Positions 27,501-33,240 of a stretch of DNA of 64,000 bases are shown here, in pieces. Origin of the DNA: Zoroaster sp. YZ-2022. Lineage: Eukaryota; Echinodermata; Asteroidea; Forcipulatida; Zoroasteridae. The notes under the pieces are model-generated. The model did no database searches, was not told the origin of the DNA, and saw only the letters and a list, made by a program, of their open reading frames with translations. The stretch's first letter is position 1; each line of letters begins with the position of its first letter. The translations under genes and the position numbers were made by a program. Location of the stretch: the NCBI GenBank assembly GCA_029582265.1, contig CM055837.1, positions 15,474,369 through 15,538,368 on the forward strand, given 5' to 3'.

Positions 27501-30500
27501 ACTGAATTAAAAATGTATCCCACAATCACCTTAAAAATAGATACCGGTATATGTTCTCTTTATCTTGTAAAATTATCATTATAATGTTTGATGGCCCTGC
27601 CAGTGAAGGAAGAAGGATATCGGTTCGTGTTTGCCATCACTGGTCTCAGTCTACCGCTGCGAGAGATGATGTTACTTGTCAATCGGCTGTGGATAGGATG
27701 ACCAGCATCTTCCCACACCCATTTTCATCTAATGTCAAATATTCGCACCGTGCATGAGCTGTTGAGGGCACATGTTGTTAGACCACTGTGGGCGAAAGGG
27801 CAGCGATAGTGCGTCGCGTTTGGCGTATTTTGCAGTTGATGTGTGTACGCGCGGAATATCTCCAGCGATCATTGGCTGGTAGAAGTACACGCGTGTGTAG
27901 TACCATAACATACGCGCATAAAGTGTACGCACAACGCTCAGACGACGCTTTCATCAAGACACTGGGTGCAAATTCACTGCTAGAGGGCTACGATGTGCAC
28001 TGAGAGAATAGCCGGATCACCTTGATCCTCCATAATCCACCATGCAAATAATCACATTTGTCCTCAATCCTTCAAAATCCTTCACTTTAGCAAAGAGCAT
28101 TTTGGAGGATTTGGGAGGGTTAGGGTTAATAGTGAATTAGCCGTTTCAAACTGCTTACCAACCTAAATGACCTGTAGTATAAATGCAAAATAATGTTTAT
28201 TGTAGCAGGTTCTTCCTCAAAGGCAAAATGAGACACATGCTTGTGTTCACGTATGACTGTGCGTTTCAATTGTCTCATTTTGCCTTTGAGAAAGAACCTG
28301 CTAAGTTCAAAATGTAAAGTTGGTAAATAAATTTAAGTCCTCTCATTTCATTGAACTCACAAACAAATTTTGAGTGCTTTTCCACTCATGACTTAGACTC
28401 TGTATTGAGATGAAACTTTCAGAGGATGGTTGTTTAACGGTAGCAATGCTCCATGCAATAAGATGAGAGTTGTTCTTCTCGATTTCATGGAGACTTGATT
28501 TGTATTTATTTACTTAAAAATATATGCATGGAGGCTTCTCCTTTTGGTGCCAAAAGGAGAGGCCTCCTTGCATATATTTTAAGTAAGTAAATTACCGTCA
28601 AATACAGAAGTCTTTCGCAGAATCCGGAAGAGTTGGCAGCTCTGTAAGATGCAACAAGATGCAACAAAAGTAAGAAGTGGTTGCATCTTGTTGCCCTCAG
28701 CAAGAGAACAGAAGAACCATTGTTTTAGCTGGTGGATCTTGTTGCATTGAGCCAGCCTACACACTTTTCTGTTGTTGCATTTTATTGCATTCAGCAGGGT
28801 AATAATAATAATAATAATGTGTGGATTTATATAGCGCACGTATCCACCAACTAAGTGGTGCTCAAGGCGCATTATATTATTATCCCTGCTCATAAGGCTC
28901 ATAAGGCTCATAAATCATTCCTGAAACCATCTCAGCTCCCTGGGGAGTATACAGCTCAATTGCTGCCATTTCTAGCGCATATAGAGCAAACCAACTCTGC
29001 CTTCACAGGTACCCATTTAACCCCTGGGTGGAGAAAAGCAATTATGATTAAGTGTCTTGCTCAAGGACACAAGTGTCACGGCCGGGATTCGAACCCACAT
29101 TATGTTGCTAACACCAGAACTTGAATCCGGTAAAGCTAGACCGCTCGGCCACGACACCCCATAGTGGCAGTTTTGTCCACACCTCCCCTTTAACCCTAAC
29201 CACCCCAAACCATTCCAACTCCAACAGCAGGGTTTGTTGTATTTTGATGGACTCGATACTGTATAGCCCAGACAGGGATACTTTACATGGGGCCGGGTGT
29301 CCCAATTCCAGCTACATGTAAGTCCAACAGTTGGGTGGTAGTGTTACTGCATGGTGTTGTATTTTGATGGACTCAGTACTGTATAGCCCAGACAGGGATA
29401 CTTTACATGGGACCGAGTGTCCCAATTCCAGCTAAGTCCAACAGTTGGGTGGTAGTGTTACTGCATGGTGTTGTATTTTGATGGACTCAGTACTGTATAG
29501 CCCAGACAGGGATACTTTACATGGGGCCAGGTGTCCCAATTCCAGCTAAGTCCAACATTTGGGTGGTAGTGTTACTGCGTGGTGTTGTATTTTGATGGAC
29601 TCAGTACTGTAGCCCAGACAGGGATACTTTGCATGGGGCCGGGTGTCCCAATTCCAGCTAAGTCCAACAGTTGGGTGGTAGTGTTACTGCATGGTGTTGT
29701 ATTTTGATGGACTCAGTACTGTATAGCCCAGACAGGGATACTTTACATGGGACCGAGTGTCCCAATTCCAGCTAAGTCCAACAGTTGGGTGGTAGTGTTA
29801 CTGCATGGTGTTGTATTTTGATGGACTCAGTACTGTATAGCCCAGACAGGGATACTTTGCATGGGGCCGGGTGTCCCAATTCCAGCTAAGGCCAACAGCT
29901 GGGTGATAGTGTTTGTGTATGGTATTGGATTTTGGTAGATTCAGGAAGGTTCTTAGCCAAAACAGTTAGGGGTTAGGGCTAAAAGACCACTTCACACATG
30001 CAGCAATTAGTGGCCCTCATAATCCCAACAAAAAATCAATAAAAAACTTGAACTGTCCATTACAAATTCTGCTGTATTTGACTACCAACAAGTTGTATGT
30101 GTGGAGTGTCATGGCCGAGCAGTCTAGTGCATCAGACTCAAGTTCTGTTGTTGTTAGAATGTGGGTTCGAATCTAGTCGCGGTGCTTGTGTCATTGAGCA
30201 AGACACTTGACCATAATTGCTTTGTCCTTCAGATGGGATGTTAAGCTGTAGGTCTCGTGTACTAGATTATTAACCCATGTGCCTGCAAGGGTCAAAATCA
30301 GTCAAAATGTTGATACTTGCCAAGATATATCTAGTGCAGTTAAAGTCGAACACTCTAAAACCTTATGTGTAAAAAGTACATTCACAGGTCAAAATGAGTC
30401 GACCGATTTTGACTGGTAAAAGCATTGTCTTATATTGTTCAGGGTGATCAAAATGACAGTAAAAACCAGTCACAAATGCCCCTATGTGCACATTTGGGTC

Positions 30501-30934
30501 AACAGTCAAAACAGGCAGCTGACTGGTTTTGACCACTATAGACTACTATTGACCACTACAGCTACATAGGAGGGTTAAAGTATGGTAATAGGATTTTTTT
30601 TTACTTTTGTCATATCAGACTCCTGTTGTAAAAAACTTCCACTCAACTTACCTCTTCTTTTCCACCCACCATCTTGTAAATCCCCTTCAGACATCCCTAT
30701 CATTTTGTTAGTCAGGTGTTGAAGTGTTCTTTGCTCGTCAACGGAGCTACCAAATCGCTGTTTGATCCCTACATGTTTCTTGCTTGATTGGGTAACCCTA
30801 TGGCCCACCCATCGCCCGGTCAAGTTGATCAAAATTAAAGTTAACATCGCTGCGATGATGACCAGTGAGGCTAGCACAGTTCTCCGTGAAGGCAGTCTCG
30901 TTAGGCAAGTTTTCTCTTCCACATGTACCTCCAT
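9372..30934 (-). CDS. UST: Uronyl 2-O-sulfotransferase (UST), gene span, 8 coding exons
   Basis: Golgi type II membrane enzyme that transfers sulfate from PAPS to the 2-O position of uronic acids in chondroitin/dermatan sulfate (family knowledge). I joined eight exons by GT-AG sites with matching phases: 30934-30652, 26863-26475, 23976-23830, 22340-22261, 20062-19924, 18270-18173, 14162-14011, 9541-9372. They give 485 residues (human UST is about 406). Seen: a signal anchor at about residues 19-38; a long variable stem to about 224; the 5'-PAPS loop NRVGKCGSRS (232-241); HLHF (292-295), whose first His aligns with the catalytic His of the 2-O-sulfotransferases; the 3'-phosphate motif INIIRDPLSR (309-318); and FYIIPFFCGQ near 366. 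The FCGQ and WALDRAK blocks fit UST better than HS2ST. The C-terminus is shorter than in vertebrates. Introns are packed with transposons. Confidence 0.93.
9581..9898. mobile_element. TTAA element, subfamily A, GTCAAAA word
   Basis: TTAACCCTCCTACTACTACA ... AGCAGGAGAGTTAA. Eleven GTCAA/TTGAC words in about 310 bp. Lies 40 bp upstream of the UST exon 8 acceptor. Relatives at 13338 and 30270. Confidence 0.8.
9899..10473. other. UST intron 7, dispersed repeat fragments
   Basis: 9925-10080 shares CATGGTCYTTATTGCCTGTG and CCCATCTCGATTTTCAAAAT with 47570 and 56230-56530. The rest is unrecognised. Confidence 0.5.
10474..10680. mobile_element. GGCCAATTTCATA element with GCTAAGCA words
   Basis: Begins GGGGCCAATTTCATACAGCG; many TGCTTAGC/GCTAAGC words in both orientations, like 19530-19710 and 24773-25222. 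Confidence 0.65.
10688..10852. mobile_element. Short palindromic TIR element (TAGTTCCCGAGG type)
   Basis: ACAAATATAACATGGTTT and AAACCATGCTATATTTGT ends; nested pairs GGACAGTCGATATTAGCTTC with its complement and ACTAGTTCCC/GGGAACTAGT at the centre. Confidence 0.72.
11340..11385 (+). other. G-rich low-complexity tract
   Basis: Runs of 4-7 G separated by single A (11357-11383); sequence compatible with a G-quadruplex on the plus strand. Confidence 0.6.
11465..11838. mobile_element. MITE with about 65-bp TIRs (ATATGTGACC)
   Basis: ATATGTGACC ... GAAAATGAGTCACAAGTCGC at the left pairs with GCGACTTGTGACTCATTTTC ... GGTCACATAT at the right. The interior is AT-rich and non-coding. Confidence 0.82.
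11895..12152. mobile_element. MITE, GGCGGATCCAG type, copy 1
   Basis: GGGCGGATCCAGAAC ... TTGGATCCGGCAATG with GGGGGGGCT runs just inside; GGCTAA occurs on both flanks. An inverted copy is at 36191-36403. Confidence 0.78.
12326..12668 (-). mobile_element. SINE-1, full length
   Basis: (AAT)n tail at the left; tRNA-like head at the right with minus-strand B box GGTTCGAATCC and A box TGGCCGAGCGG. Confidence 0.88.
12910..13318 (-). mobile_element. TTAA element, subfamily B, about 2 internal 44-bp units
   Basis: TTAACTCTAACCCTCCCAAA ... GGGAGTTAGGGTTAA. Same core as 3498, 47773 and 61001 (GCAAAGAGCATGTAGC, GGAAAGGCAAGTATGCC words), TTAA at both ends. Confidence 0.83.
13338..13640. mobile_element. 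TTAA-type element, GTCAAAA word, eroded ends
   Basis: AAAACCCTCCTGTGACTGCA ... GATTTTGACCACTATAAAGA, aligned throughout with 9581-9898 and 30270-30578, but neither terminal TTAA is intact. Confidence 0.7.
13653..13901. mobile_element. TIR element AAGGGCCAAAGTCATGG with GGCCTGGG words
   Basis: About 45-bp inverted ends (AAGGGCCAAAGTCATGGTAC / GTACCATGACTTTGGCCCTT). The interior is built from AAGCCCGGCC, GGCCTGGG and their complements. Relatives at 17416-17560 and 60356-60660. Confidence 0.78.
14011..14162 (-). CDS. UST: UST exon 7
   Basis: 152 bp. Translates QPSQWALDRAKQNVKDHFIA, then VGILEDLENS and FEKLLPRYFTGVIELFK: the C-terminal helices of the sulfotransferase fold (WALxRAKxNV, VGxLExL, LPRxFxG). 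The donor AAAGGTAAGA leaves one base, which exon 8 completes to Asp. Confidence 0.95.
14309..14535 (-). mobile_element. SINE-1, head missing
   Basis: Tail TTAATAATAATA, CTCCCCGGGGAGTATGCA and GTCTTGCTCAAGGACACA; diverged older copy. Confidence 0.75.
14536..15690. other. UST intron 6, internally repeated GCAGCCAAAATTGCTGG segment
   Basis: A segment at 14860-14930 (GCAGCCAAAATTGCTGGATC) recurs at 15125-15180. Poly-A 14955-14977 and poly-C/poly-A near 15280. No exon recognised. Confidence 0.5.
15683..16345. repeat. Inverted pair of SINE-1 copies (15700-15910 minus, 16010-16345 plus)
   Basis: Both outer flanks carry GTCTGAAAAGT...GAATTTTAATCTTGCTCATC or its complement, so the palindrome extends beyond the SINE bodies. 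The right copy has a complete tRNA-like head (TGGTTGAGTGG, GGTTCGAATACC). Confidence 0.82.
16558..17311. mobile_element. 754-bp TIR element, ACCATGGAGGAAGAAAACAG
   Basis: About 29-bp TIRs ACCATGGAGGAAGAAAACAG and its complement, continuing AAGGAGTCAC. The interior is more CpG-rich than its flanks and has no recognised domain. Confidence 0.75.
17745..18054. mobile_element. TTAA element, TTAACCCTAACCCTCC ends, TGCATC/GCAGCA words
   Basis: TTAACCCTAACCCTCCAGGG ... GGCAGGGTTAGGGTTAA; CTGCCAGACGCA / TGCGTCTGGCAG extend the TIR. Shares GTATTTTGGCTAG with 22906 and 59452. Confidence 0.8.
18173..18270 (-). CDS. UST: UST exon 6 (Cys-rich FCGQ segment)
   Basis: 98 bp. Translates SVTECILHSHKECTEKGSFY then IIPFFCGQQKAC. 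The paired Cys and the FYIIPxFCGQ motif are typical of UST. The acceptor is TTGTTGTAG, the donor GCAGGTAAG; the two leftover bases (AG) join exon 7 to give Arg. A hAT-like repeat begins about 30 bp upstream of the acceptor. Confidence 0.94.
18300..18546. mobile_element. hAT-like repeat, copy 1 (one 58-bp unit)
   Basis: AATCCTGAAAAATGG ... GAGGCAAAGGGAGATTTGTA ... CCTGAGAAACCACAAGCCTG. Same repeat as 52162-53436 and 55928-56216 with a single copy of the segment that is expanded there. Left TIR eroded; begins about 30 bp from UST exon 6. Confidence 0.72.
18927..19342. mobile_element. MITE, TGACATAAAACAC TIR, copy 2
   Basis: Same family as 1534-1830. The right half is nearly identical to that copy; the left TIR is diverged (TGACATAAAAATAGC) and the core is longer. 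Confidence 0.78.
19530..19710. mobile_element. GGCCAATTTCA element with GCTAAGCA words
   Basis: GGCCAATTTCACAGAACTGC at the left, GTATGAGATTGGGCCC at the right; GCTAAGCA repeated between, plus paired CCAGCCAAAATGC / TTTTGGCTGG. Confidence 0.68.
19716..19888 (-). mobile_element. SINE head, TGTCCCATCC variant
   Basis: Minus-strand A box TGGCCGAGCGG and B box near 19826; body TTTAATGTCCCATCC as in 53954-54144. Ends about 35 bp from the UST exon 5 donor. Confidence 0.75.
19924..20062 (-). CDS. UST: UST exon 5 (3'-phosphate binding motif)
   Basis: 139 bp. Translates YHAKQPAYINIIRDPLSRMV and then SAYYFRRFGDG, the PAPS 3'-phosphate-binding strand/helix of HS2ST/UST enzymes. The acceptor is CCTGTAG; the donor is AGGGTAAGG, phase 0. 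A SINE head ends 35 bp past the donor. Confidence 0.95.
20178..21046. mobile_element. TTAA element, subfamily C, with 97-bp array
   Basis: TTAATCCTAACAACCCC ... GGGGGTTAGGATTAA. Word CCATCAAA / TTTGATGG throughout. An AT-tailed fragment (20728-20910, GTATAGCGCACAAATCC) is inserted inside a unit. Confidence 0.8.
20284..20730. repeat. 97-bp tandem array (about 4.5 copies)
   Basis: Unit from ATGTGTACCAAATCCATCAA to CATTTGCCACTGTACCA; starts at 20284, 20381, 20478, 20575 and 20672. Copies differ at a few sites. Confidence 0.96.
21326..21985 (+). mobile_element. SINE-1 interrupted by a second SINE-1
   Basis: Outer copy 21326-21436, resumed at 21804-21985 (AAGACACTTTACTGTTC...). Inner full-length copy 21440-21803 with head TGGCCGAGCGG, GGTTCGAATCC and an (ATT)n tail. 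The outer copy is more diverged, hence older. Confidence 0.83.
22261..22340 (-). CDS. UST: UST exon 4 (catalytic His region)
   Basis: 80 bp between TTTGCAG and the donor TGAGTGAGT. Translates KYIVKSLDRVKTPYLFQRHL then HFVNFS. The PYLFxRHxHFxNF block matches UST and contains the likely catalytic His. Too short to appear as a notable open frame; found by searching for the missing domain. It leaves two bases (GA), which exon 5 completes to Glu. A 266-bp MITE begins 26 bp upstream of the acceptor. Confidence 0.93.
22367..22632. mobile_element. 266-bp Tc1/mariner-like MITE, copy 2
   Basis: Same length and essentially the same sequence as 2119-2384. Lies 26 bp upstream (gene sense) of UST exon 4, so it reaches the branch-point zone of that intron. 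Confidence 0.83.
22906..23156. mobile_element. TTAA element, subfamily D (CTAGGTATTCTGGCTAG)
   Basis: TTAACCCTAACCCTCTAGGT ... GATATGCGGTTAA. Inverted relative of 59452-59732, sharing CCAGTGCACTTTTGG and AGTGCCCCTTGGAGGATTTT. Confidence 0.78.
23200..23345 (+). mobile_element. SINE-2 head (second tRNA-derived family)
   Basis: GATCGAGTGGTTAAGACATC (A-box region) and GGTTCCAATCC (B box), followed by CGAGTCACCTGTGGAG and AGCACTAAGTATACAGTGC. Relatives at 48378 (+) and 54225 (-). Confidence 0.72.
23390..23757 (-). mobile_element. SINE-1, full length
   Basis: (AAT)n tail, complete body, tRNA-like head ending CGCTCGACCATGGCACTCC. Lies about 70 bp from UST exon 3. Confidence 0.88.
23830..23976 (-). 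CDS. UST: UST exon 3 (5'-PAPS binding loop)
   Basis: 147 bp, 49 codons, phase 0 at both ends. Translates RNEAIIFNRVGKCGSRSV and onward; GKCGSRS is the 5'-phosphosulfate-binding loop of this sulfotransferase family. The acceptor is CAG with an alternative AG two bases downstream; the donor is CAGGTGAGT. Confidence 0.94.
24000..24772. other. UST intron 2, no feature recognised
   Basis: AT-rich, no TIR pair or splice-bounded frame with similarity seen. CACACATGATGGCGAGTGGC region (24420-24500) is unrecognised. Confidence 0.45.
24773..25222. mobile_element. GGGCCCAATTTCATA repeats with GCTAAGCA words
   Basis: Two adjacent, oppositely oriented ends meet at CCAGGGCCCAATTTCATACA (24948). About 12 TTAGCA/TGCTAA/GCTAAGC words on both strands; ends AACGCTGTGAAATTGTACC. 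Confidence 0.65.
25223..25770. other. UST intron 2, GACAGGT/GACAGTCC-rich spacer
   Basis: 25560-25680 repeats short words around GGACAG, CTGTCC and TTGTCC but lacks clear TIRs. No exon seen. Confidence 0.4.
25771..26117 (-). mobile_element. SINE-1, full length
   Basis: Complete body and tRNA-like head (GGATTCGAACCC, GCTCGACCATGGCACTCC); the AT tail is mostly gone. Confidence 0.85.
26475..26863 (-). CDS. UST: UST exon 2 (luminal stem)
   Basis: 389 bp, open in one frame, between AAACAG and the donor AAGGTGATG. It completes a GAT codon split with exon 1 and ends in phase 0. It encodes a Ser-rich start (SLSRSNSRSSS) and a charged stem ending in NKEWK. The stem is weakly conserved, so the exon is placed mainly by splice sites and by phase agreement with both neighbours. 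Confidence 0.85.
26994..27315 (+). mobile_element. TTAA element, subfamily B, degenerate copy
   Basis: TTAACTCCCTAAGCCCACTT, then the subfamily B core (CCTTCAGTAGTAAAGCAAGC, CAATAAACAGTGTCCACTGA); right TIR absent. Confidence 0.7.
27320..28015. other. (GATA)n and unclassified CpG-rich stretch
   Basis: 27326-27345 is GATA repeats running into ATAACTTTATTAAATCCAC, which resembles a retroelement 3' tail. 27600-28000 is CpG-richer (GCGCGG, ACGCGTG) without a recognised gene. Confidence 0.45.
28016..28129. mobile_element. TTAA element, subfamily B, terminal fragment
   Basis: ACCTTGATCCTCCATAATCC ... TTTGGGAGGGTTAGGGTTAA: the non-array end of subfamily B only. Confidence 0.7.
28204..28302. repeat. 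Hairpin element AGCAGGTTCTTCCTCAAAGG
   Basis: 32-bp arms AGCAGGTTCTTCCTCAAAGG... and their complement around a 35-base loop. One arm alone recurs at 39772-39806. Confidence 0.78.
28507..28592. repeat. 86-bp near-perfect hairpin
   Basis: Arms ATTTACTTAAAAATATATGC ... CTTCTCCTTTTGG pair with CCAAAAGGAGAGGCC ... TAAGTAAGTAAAT with a 2-base loop. Probably a tiny MITE; a hairpin RNA cannot be excluded. Confidence 0.72.
28600..28800. mobile_element. GCAACAAGATGCAAC word repeat
   Basis: AAGATGCAACAAGATGCAAC, GTTGCATCTTGTTGC, GATCTTGTTGCATT and TTATTGCATTCAGCAGG alternate strands. A related piece is at 39270-39362 (GGATCTTGTTGCACTCAGC). Confidence 0.6.
28801..29160 (-). mobile_element. SINE-1, full length
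   Basis: (AAT)n tail, body with CTCATAAGGCTCATAAGG duplication, tRNA-like head CCGCTCGGCCACGAC. Confidence 0.87.
29190..29982. mobile_element. TTAA element, subfamily C-like, with 114-bp array
   Basis: TTAACCCTAACCACCCCAAA ... GTTAGGGGTTAGGGCTAA. Internal TTTTGATGGACTC and CTGTATAGCCCAGACAGGG correspond to the 97-bp unit of 20178-21046. Confidence 0.78.
29239..29925. repeat. 114-bp tandem array (6 copies)
   Basis: ATTTTGATGG recurs at 29241, 29361, 29475, 29589, 29701 and 29815 (steps 120, 114, 114, 112, 114). The first unit has an extra ACATGTA. Confidence 0.95.
30104..30269 (+). mobile_element. SINE head, GATGGGATG variant
   Basis: TGGCCGAGCAGTCTAGTGCA and GGTTCGAATC followed by CTTCAGATGGGATG, the same body as 19716-19888 and 53954-54144. 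Ends at the next TTAA element. Confidence 0.72.
30270..30578. mobile_element. TTAA element, subfamily A, GTCAAAA word
   Basis: TTAACCCATGTGCCTGCAAG ... CTACATAGGAGGGTTAA. Homologous to 9581-9898. Confidence 0.8.
30652..30934 (-). CDS. UST: UST exon 1 (start, cytoplasmic tail, signal anchor)
   Basis: Codes residues 1-94 plus one base. The start is the ATG at 30934-30932 in context AAGATGG. The frame stays open nine more codons to a TTG at 30961, but an in-frame TGA lies just before that, so this ATG is the first possible one. A basic tail (RLPSRR) precedes a hydrophobic stretch TVLASLVIIAAMLTLILINL. The donor is GAGGTAAGT. A TTAA element starts 74 bp beyond the donor. Confidence 0.88.
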
Positions 30935-31182
30935 CTTAACTTCTCCCGATTTGTATTTCAATCAAAATTTAATAAAAAGGTATTTCAGTGGATGGTACAA
31001 GTGCCCTCTGCCGATATGCCTGTATGTTAAAACGAAAAGAAAAATAAATGATACTTTTAATCTGCAGCATTAAACCATTCATTAACAAATTTGATATAAT
31101 ATAATTTTTTTGTATCCTACAAACATGACCCAATTCTCATGGATGCTAAAAGTTGAACACTAACATTAATGAAAAAAATCAA

Positions 31183-31557
31183 TTAACCCTCCTACTTCTG
31201 GTACCTTTTTCATACAAGTTGATCCACCATTTGAAACCATTCGCTTTTGTGGTTTTGAATGGTGAAATAACTGTGTACAGTATTGATTCCCCCAAATGGT
31301 TTTGAATGGTAGGTCAGCTAATACAAAACCTTGTTTGGATCTCTCCAAATGGTAGTACAGTTAATACAAAACCTTGTTTGGATACTTCTAAGTGGTGAAT
31401 CAATGGACCCTCTATGCATTTGAATGGATTTGAATGGTAGTAAAGCTTGCTACCAACACTGTTCAAATGGTATCACCATGTGTGTACAAAACCAATGGGC
31501 ATTTTGGTAAGTGGAAATTTTGAATGGTTTCAAAGGGTCAAACAGTAGGAGGGTTAA
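31183..31557. mobile_element. TTAA element, subfamily A, GAATGG word
   Basis: TTAACCCTCCTACTTCTGGT ... AACAGTAGGAGGGTTAA. TTTGAATGGT recurs five times, with AAATGGT/ACCATTT variants. Sits about 250 bp 5' of the UST start codon. Confidence 0.82.
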
Positions 31558-31663
31558 TGAAAAATAAAATGTTGTCGACGTGATAAGTGGACTAAGTTAA
31601 AAGTAAAAAAAAAAAGTGTTATGGGCAAGACCTTCATACCACTTGTTCCTAACCAGTGGCAAT

Positions 31664-31901
31664 TTAAAGGAACAATATCGTCACGATCAGAGCAGACTTT
31701 CGACAGGGCATGGAATCAGTGTCCTTGGATTAGATGCACTCAGAGACTGAAAAGAATACCTCAGAAGCATGTGCTGGTCTAGATAACAGGGCGCAATAAG
31801 ATCACATGTTGCGGTTGCATAAATAATGAGCCAGTGGCAGCAGCACCAATTCCATGCCCTGTTGAAAGTCTGCTGAGATACTGATAACGTTGTCCCTTTA
31901 A
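31664..31901. mobile_element. MITE, TTAAAGGAACAATATCG TIR
   Basis: About 50-bp imperfect TIRs: GACTTTCGACAGGGCATGGA vs TCCATGCCCTGTTGAAAGTC, ends TTAAAGG/CCTTTAA. TIR fragments also at 22780-22840 and 32020-32060. Confidence 0.76.
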
Positions 31902-32087
31902 GTTGACCAAACTCACCACAATCACAGCATTAAATCGGAACTACATGTATCATGGCCTATTTTTCTAAAAGCTATATTTTTTTTCCTTCTTTTTCAGTCA
32001 CTGAGTAAATCTAAAACTAGCACTGTGATTCCATGCCCTGTTGATATTGTACCTTTAACGTTAATTACAAAGAAGTAGGTTAAACAA

Positions 32088-32161
32088 TAGCTAGGATGAT
32101 CCTATCGTTATGTTTCCACATAAGCTTATGTGGAAACATAACGATAGGATCATCCTAGCTA
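32088..32161. mobile_element. Perfect 74-bp palindrome with 9-bp target duplication
   Basis: 37-bp arms with no loop, starting TAGCTAGGATGATCCTATCG and centred on AAGCTT at 32124/32125. GTTAAACAA flanks it directly on both sides (32079-32087 and 32162-32170). The TSD length fits Mutator-like elements (inference). Confidence 0.85.
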
Positions 32162-32342
32162 GTTAAACAAATGCTGTGAGTATTGCCACAAAATAACATT
32201 CACAGTGTCTGAAAAGTTCACCAACTCAGTTTTTGTTTTATGTTTCCCATAAAAAAGTATGTAACAATATTCTTTAAAATGTGGTAAATAATTATTTAAG
32301 CCCACTTTAAGCACATGTACGGAACATGTTTTTACCATGGTT

Positions 32343-33240
32343 TAACTAGGGTTTTCAGTTGGTACGTGCTTGACTGAAGCCCTCCACACGCACAGCGCAT
32401 CGCCCGCAACAAAAAACATCAAAATTTTAAATCAAAAAATTCTATTACTTTTACCTGTCGAAATCTACAGCTCATTGGAAAGCTTATAGTCTCAGCTATC
32501 CAACAATGTACATAAAATAGCAATCGGAAGTACGTGCGAAAGGCTAGGTTTTTATGAATGAACCACTCTCGTCCCGCCCAGCCTTTTGCGAAGTGTTCCG
32601 AGATCGGGCGCATTCAGCCCGTAAAATTTGCCACGCTCTGCTGAGGGCATCCACTTCGTAGCTGTCTCCGCGCCCGAGTACATTGTAATTGACATGAAAA
32701 CGGGTTTCCATATTAAGTCAAAGGGCTCCTTTACATACCCATGCTTGCTCAATCTCCACAGCTACTCTACAACCGAAGTTATGAAGAGATAAAAAATTAA
32801 ACACCGTTTTTCGAGGTGAAATTTTTAGGTTGAAAGGTAAGAGCGATGTCTGAATGAATTTTACACCTCTTTTCTATCATATGTGAAAGTTTTGAGCTGT
32901 AATTGTGTTTAGTTTTGAGCAGAGTGTATTTTTACACCCTTTCAAAAGCTCTTATGAGGGAAATGAGCACGAACGCTGTGCGTGTGTATCACGGTGTGTG
33001 TAGGCTGATTCAACGGTTTTGTTGCCATTAGGGATGTACACAGTGTATGGACAGTCGGGCTTCATCGAATGCTGTATAGCCTACTTGATTAAATAAAACA
33101 GGATTCCTCAAAAACTACTCGTCCGATTTTCTTGATTTAAAAACCATTGCATTTCTTTCATCAAGACCTTTAAATTTAATTTGATATAAATATTGAGCAT
33201 ATTGGTTTAGGAATAATTTTTTTCACCTGAAAACCCTAGT
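32343..33240. mobile_element. About 0.9-kb TIR element, AACTAGGGTTTTCAG
   Basis: TTTAACTAGGGTTTTCAG and CTGAAAACCCTAGTTTAA. Subterminal CACACGCACAGCGC and GCTGTGCGTGTG also pair. No recognisable transposase in its frames. Confidence 0.68.

Noticed and set aside
30935..30961. UST start nine codons upstream
   Set aside because: The codon there is TTG, not ATG, and is preceded by an in-frame TGA; the ATG at 30934 has good context.
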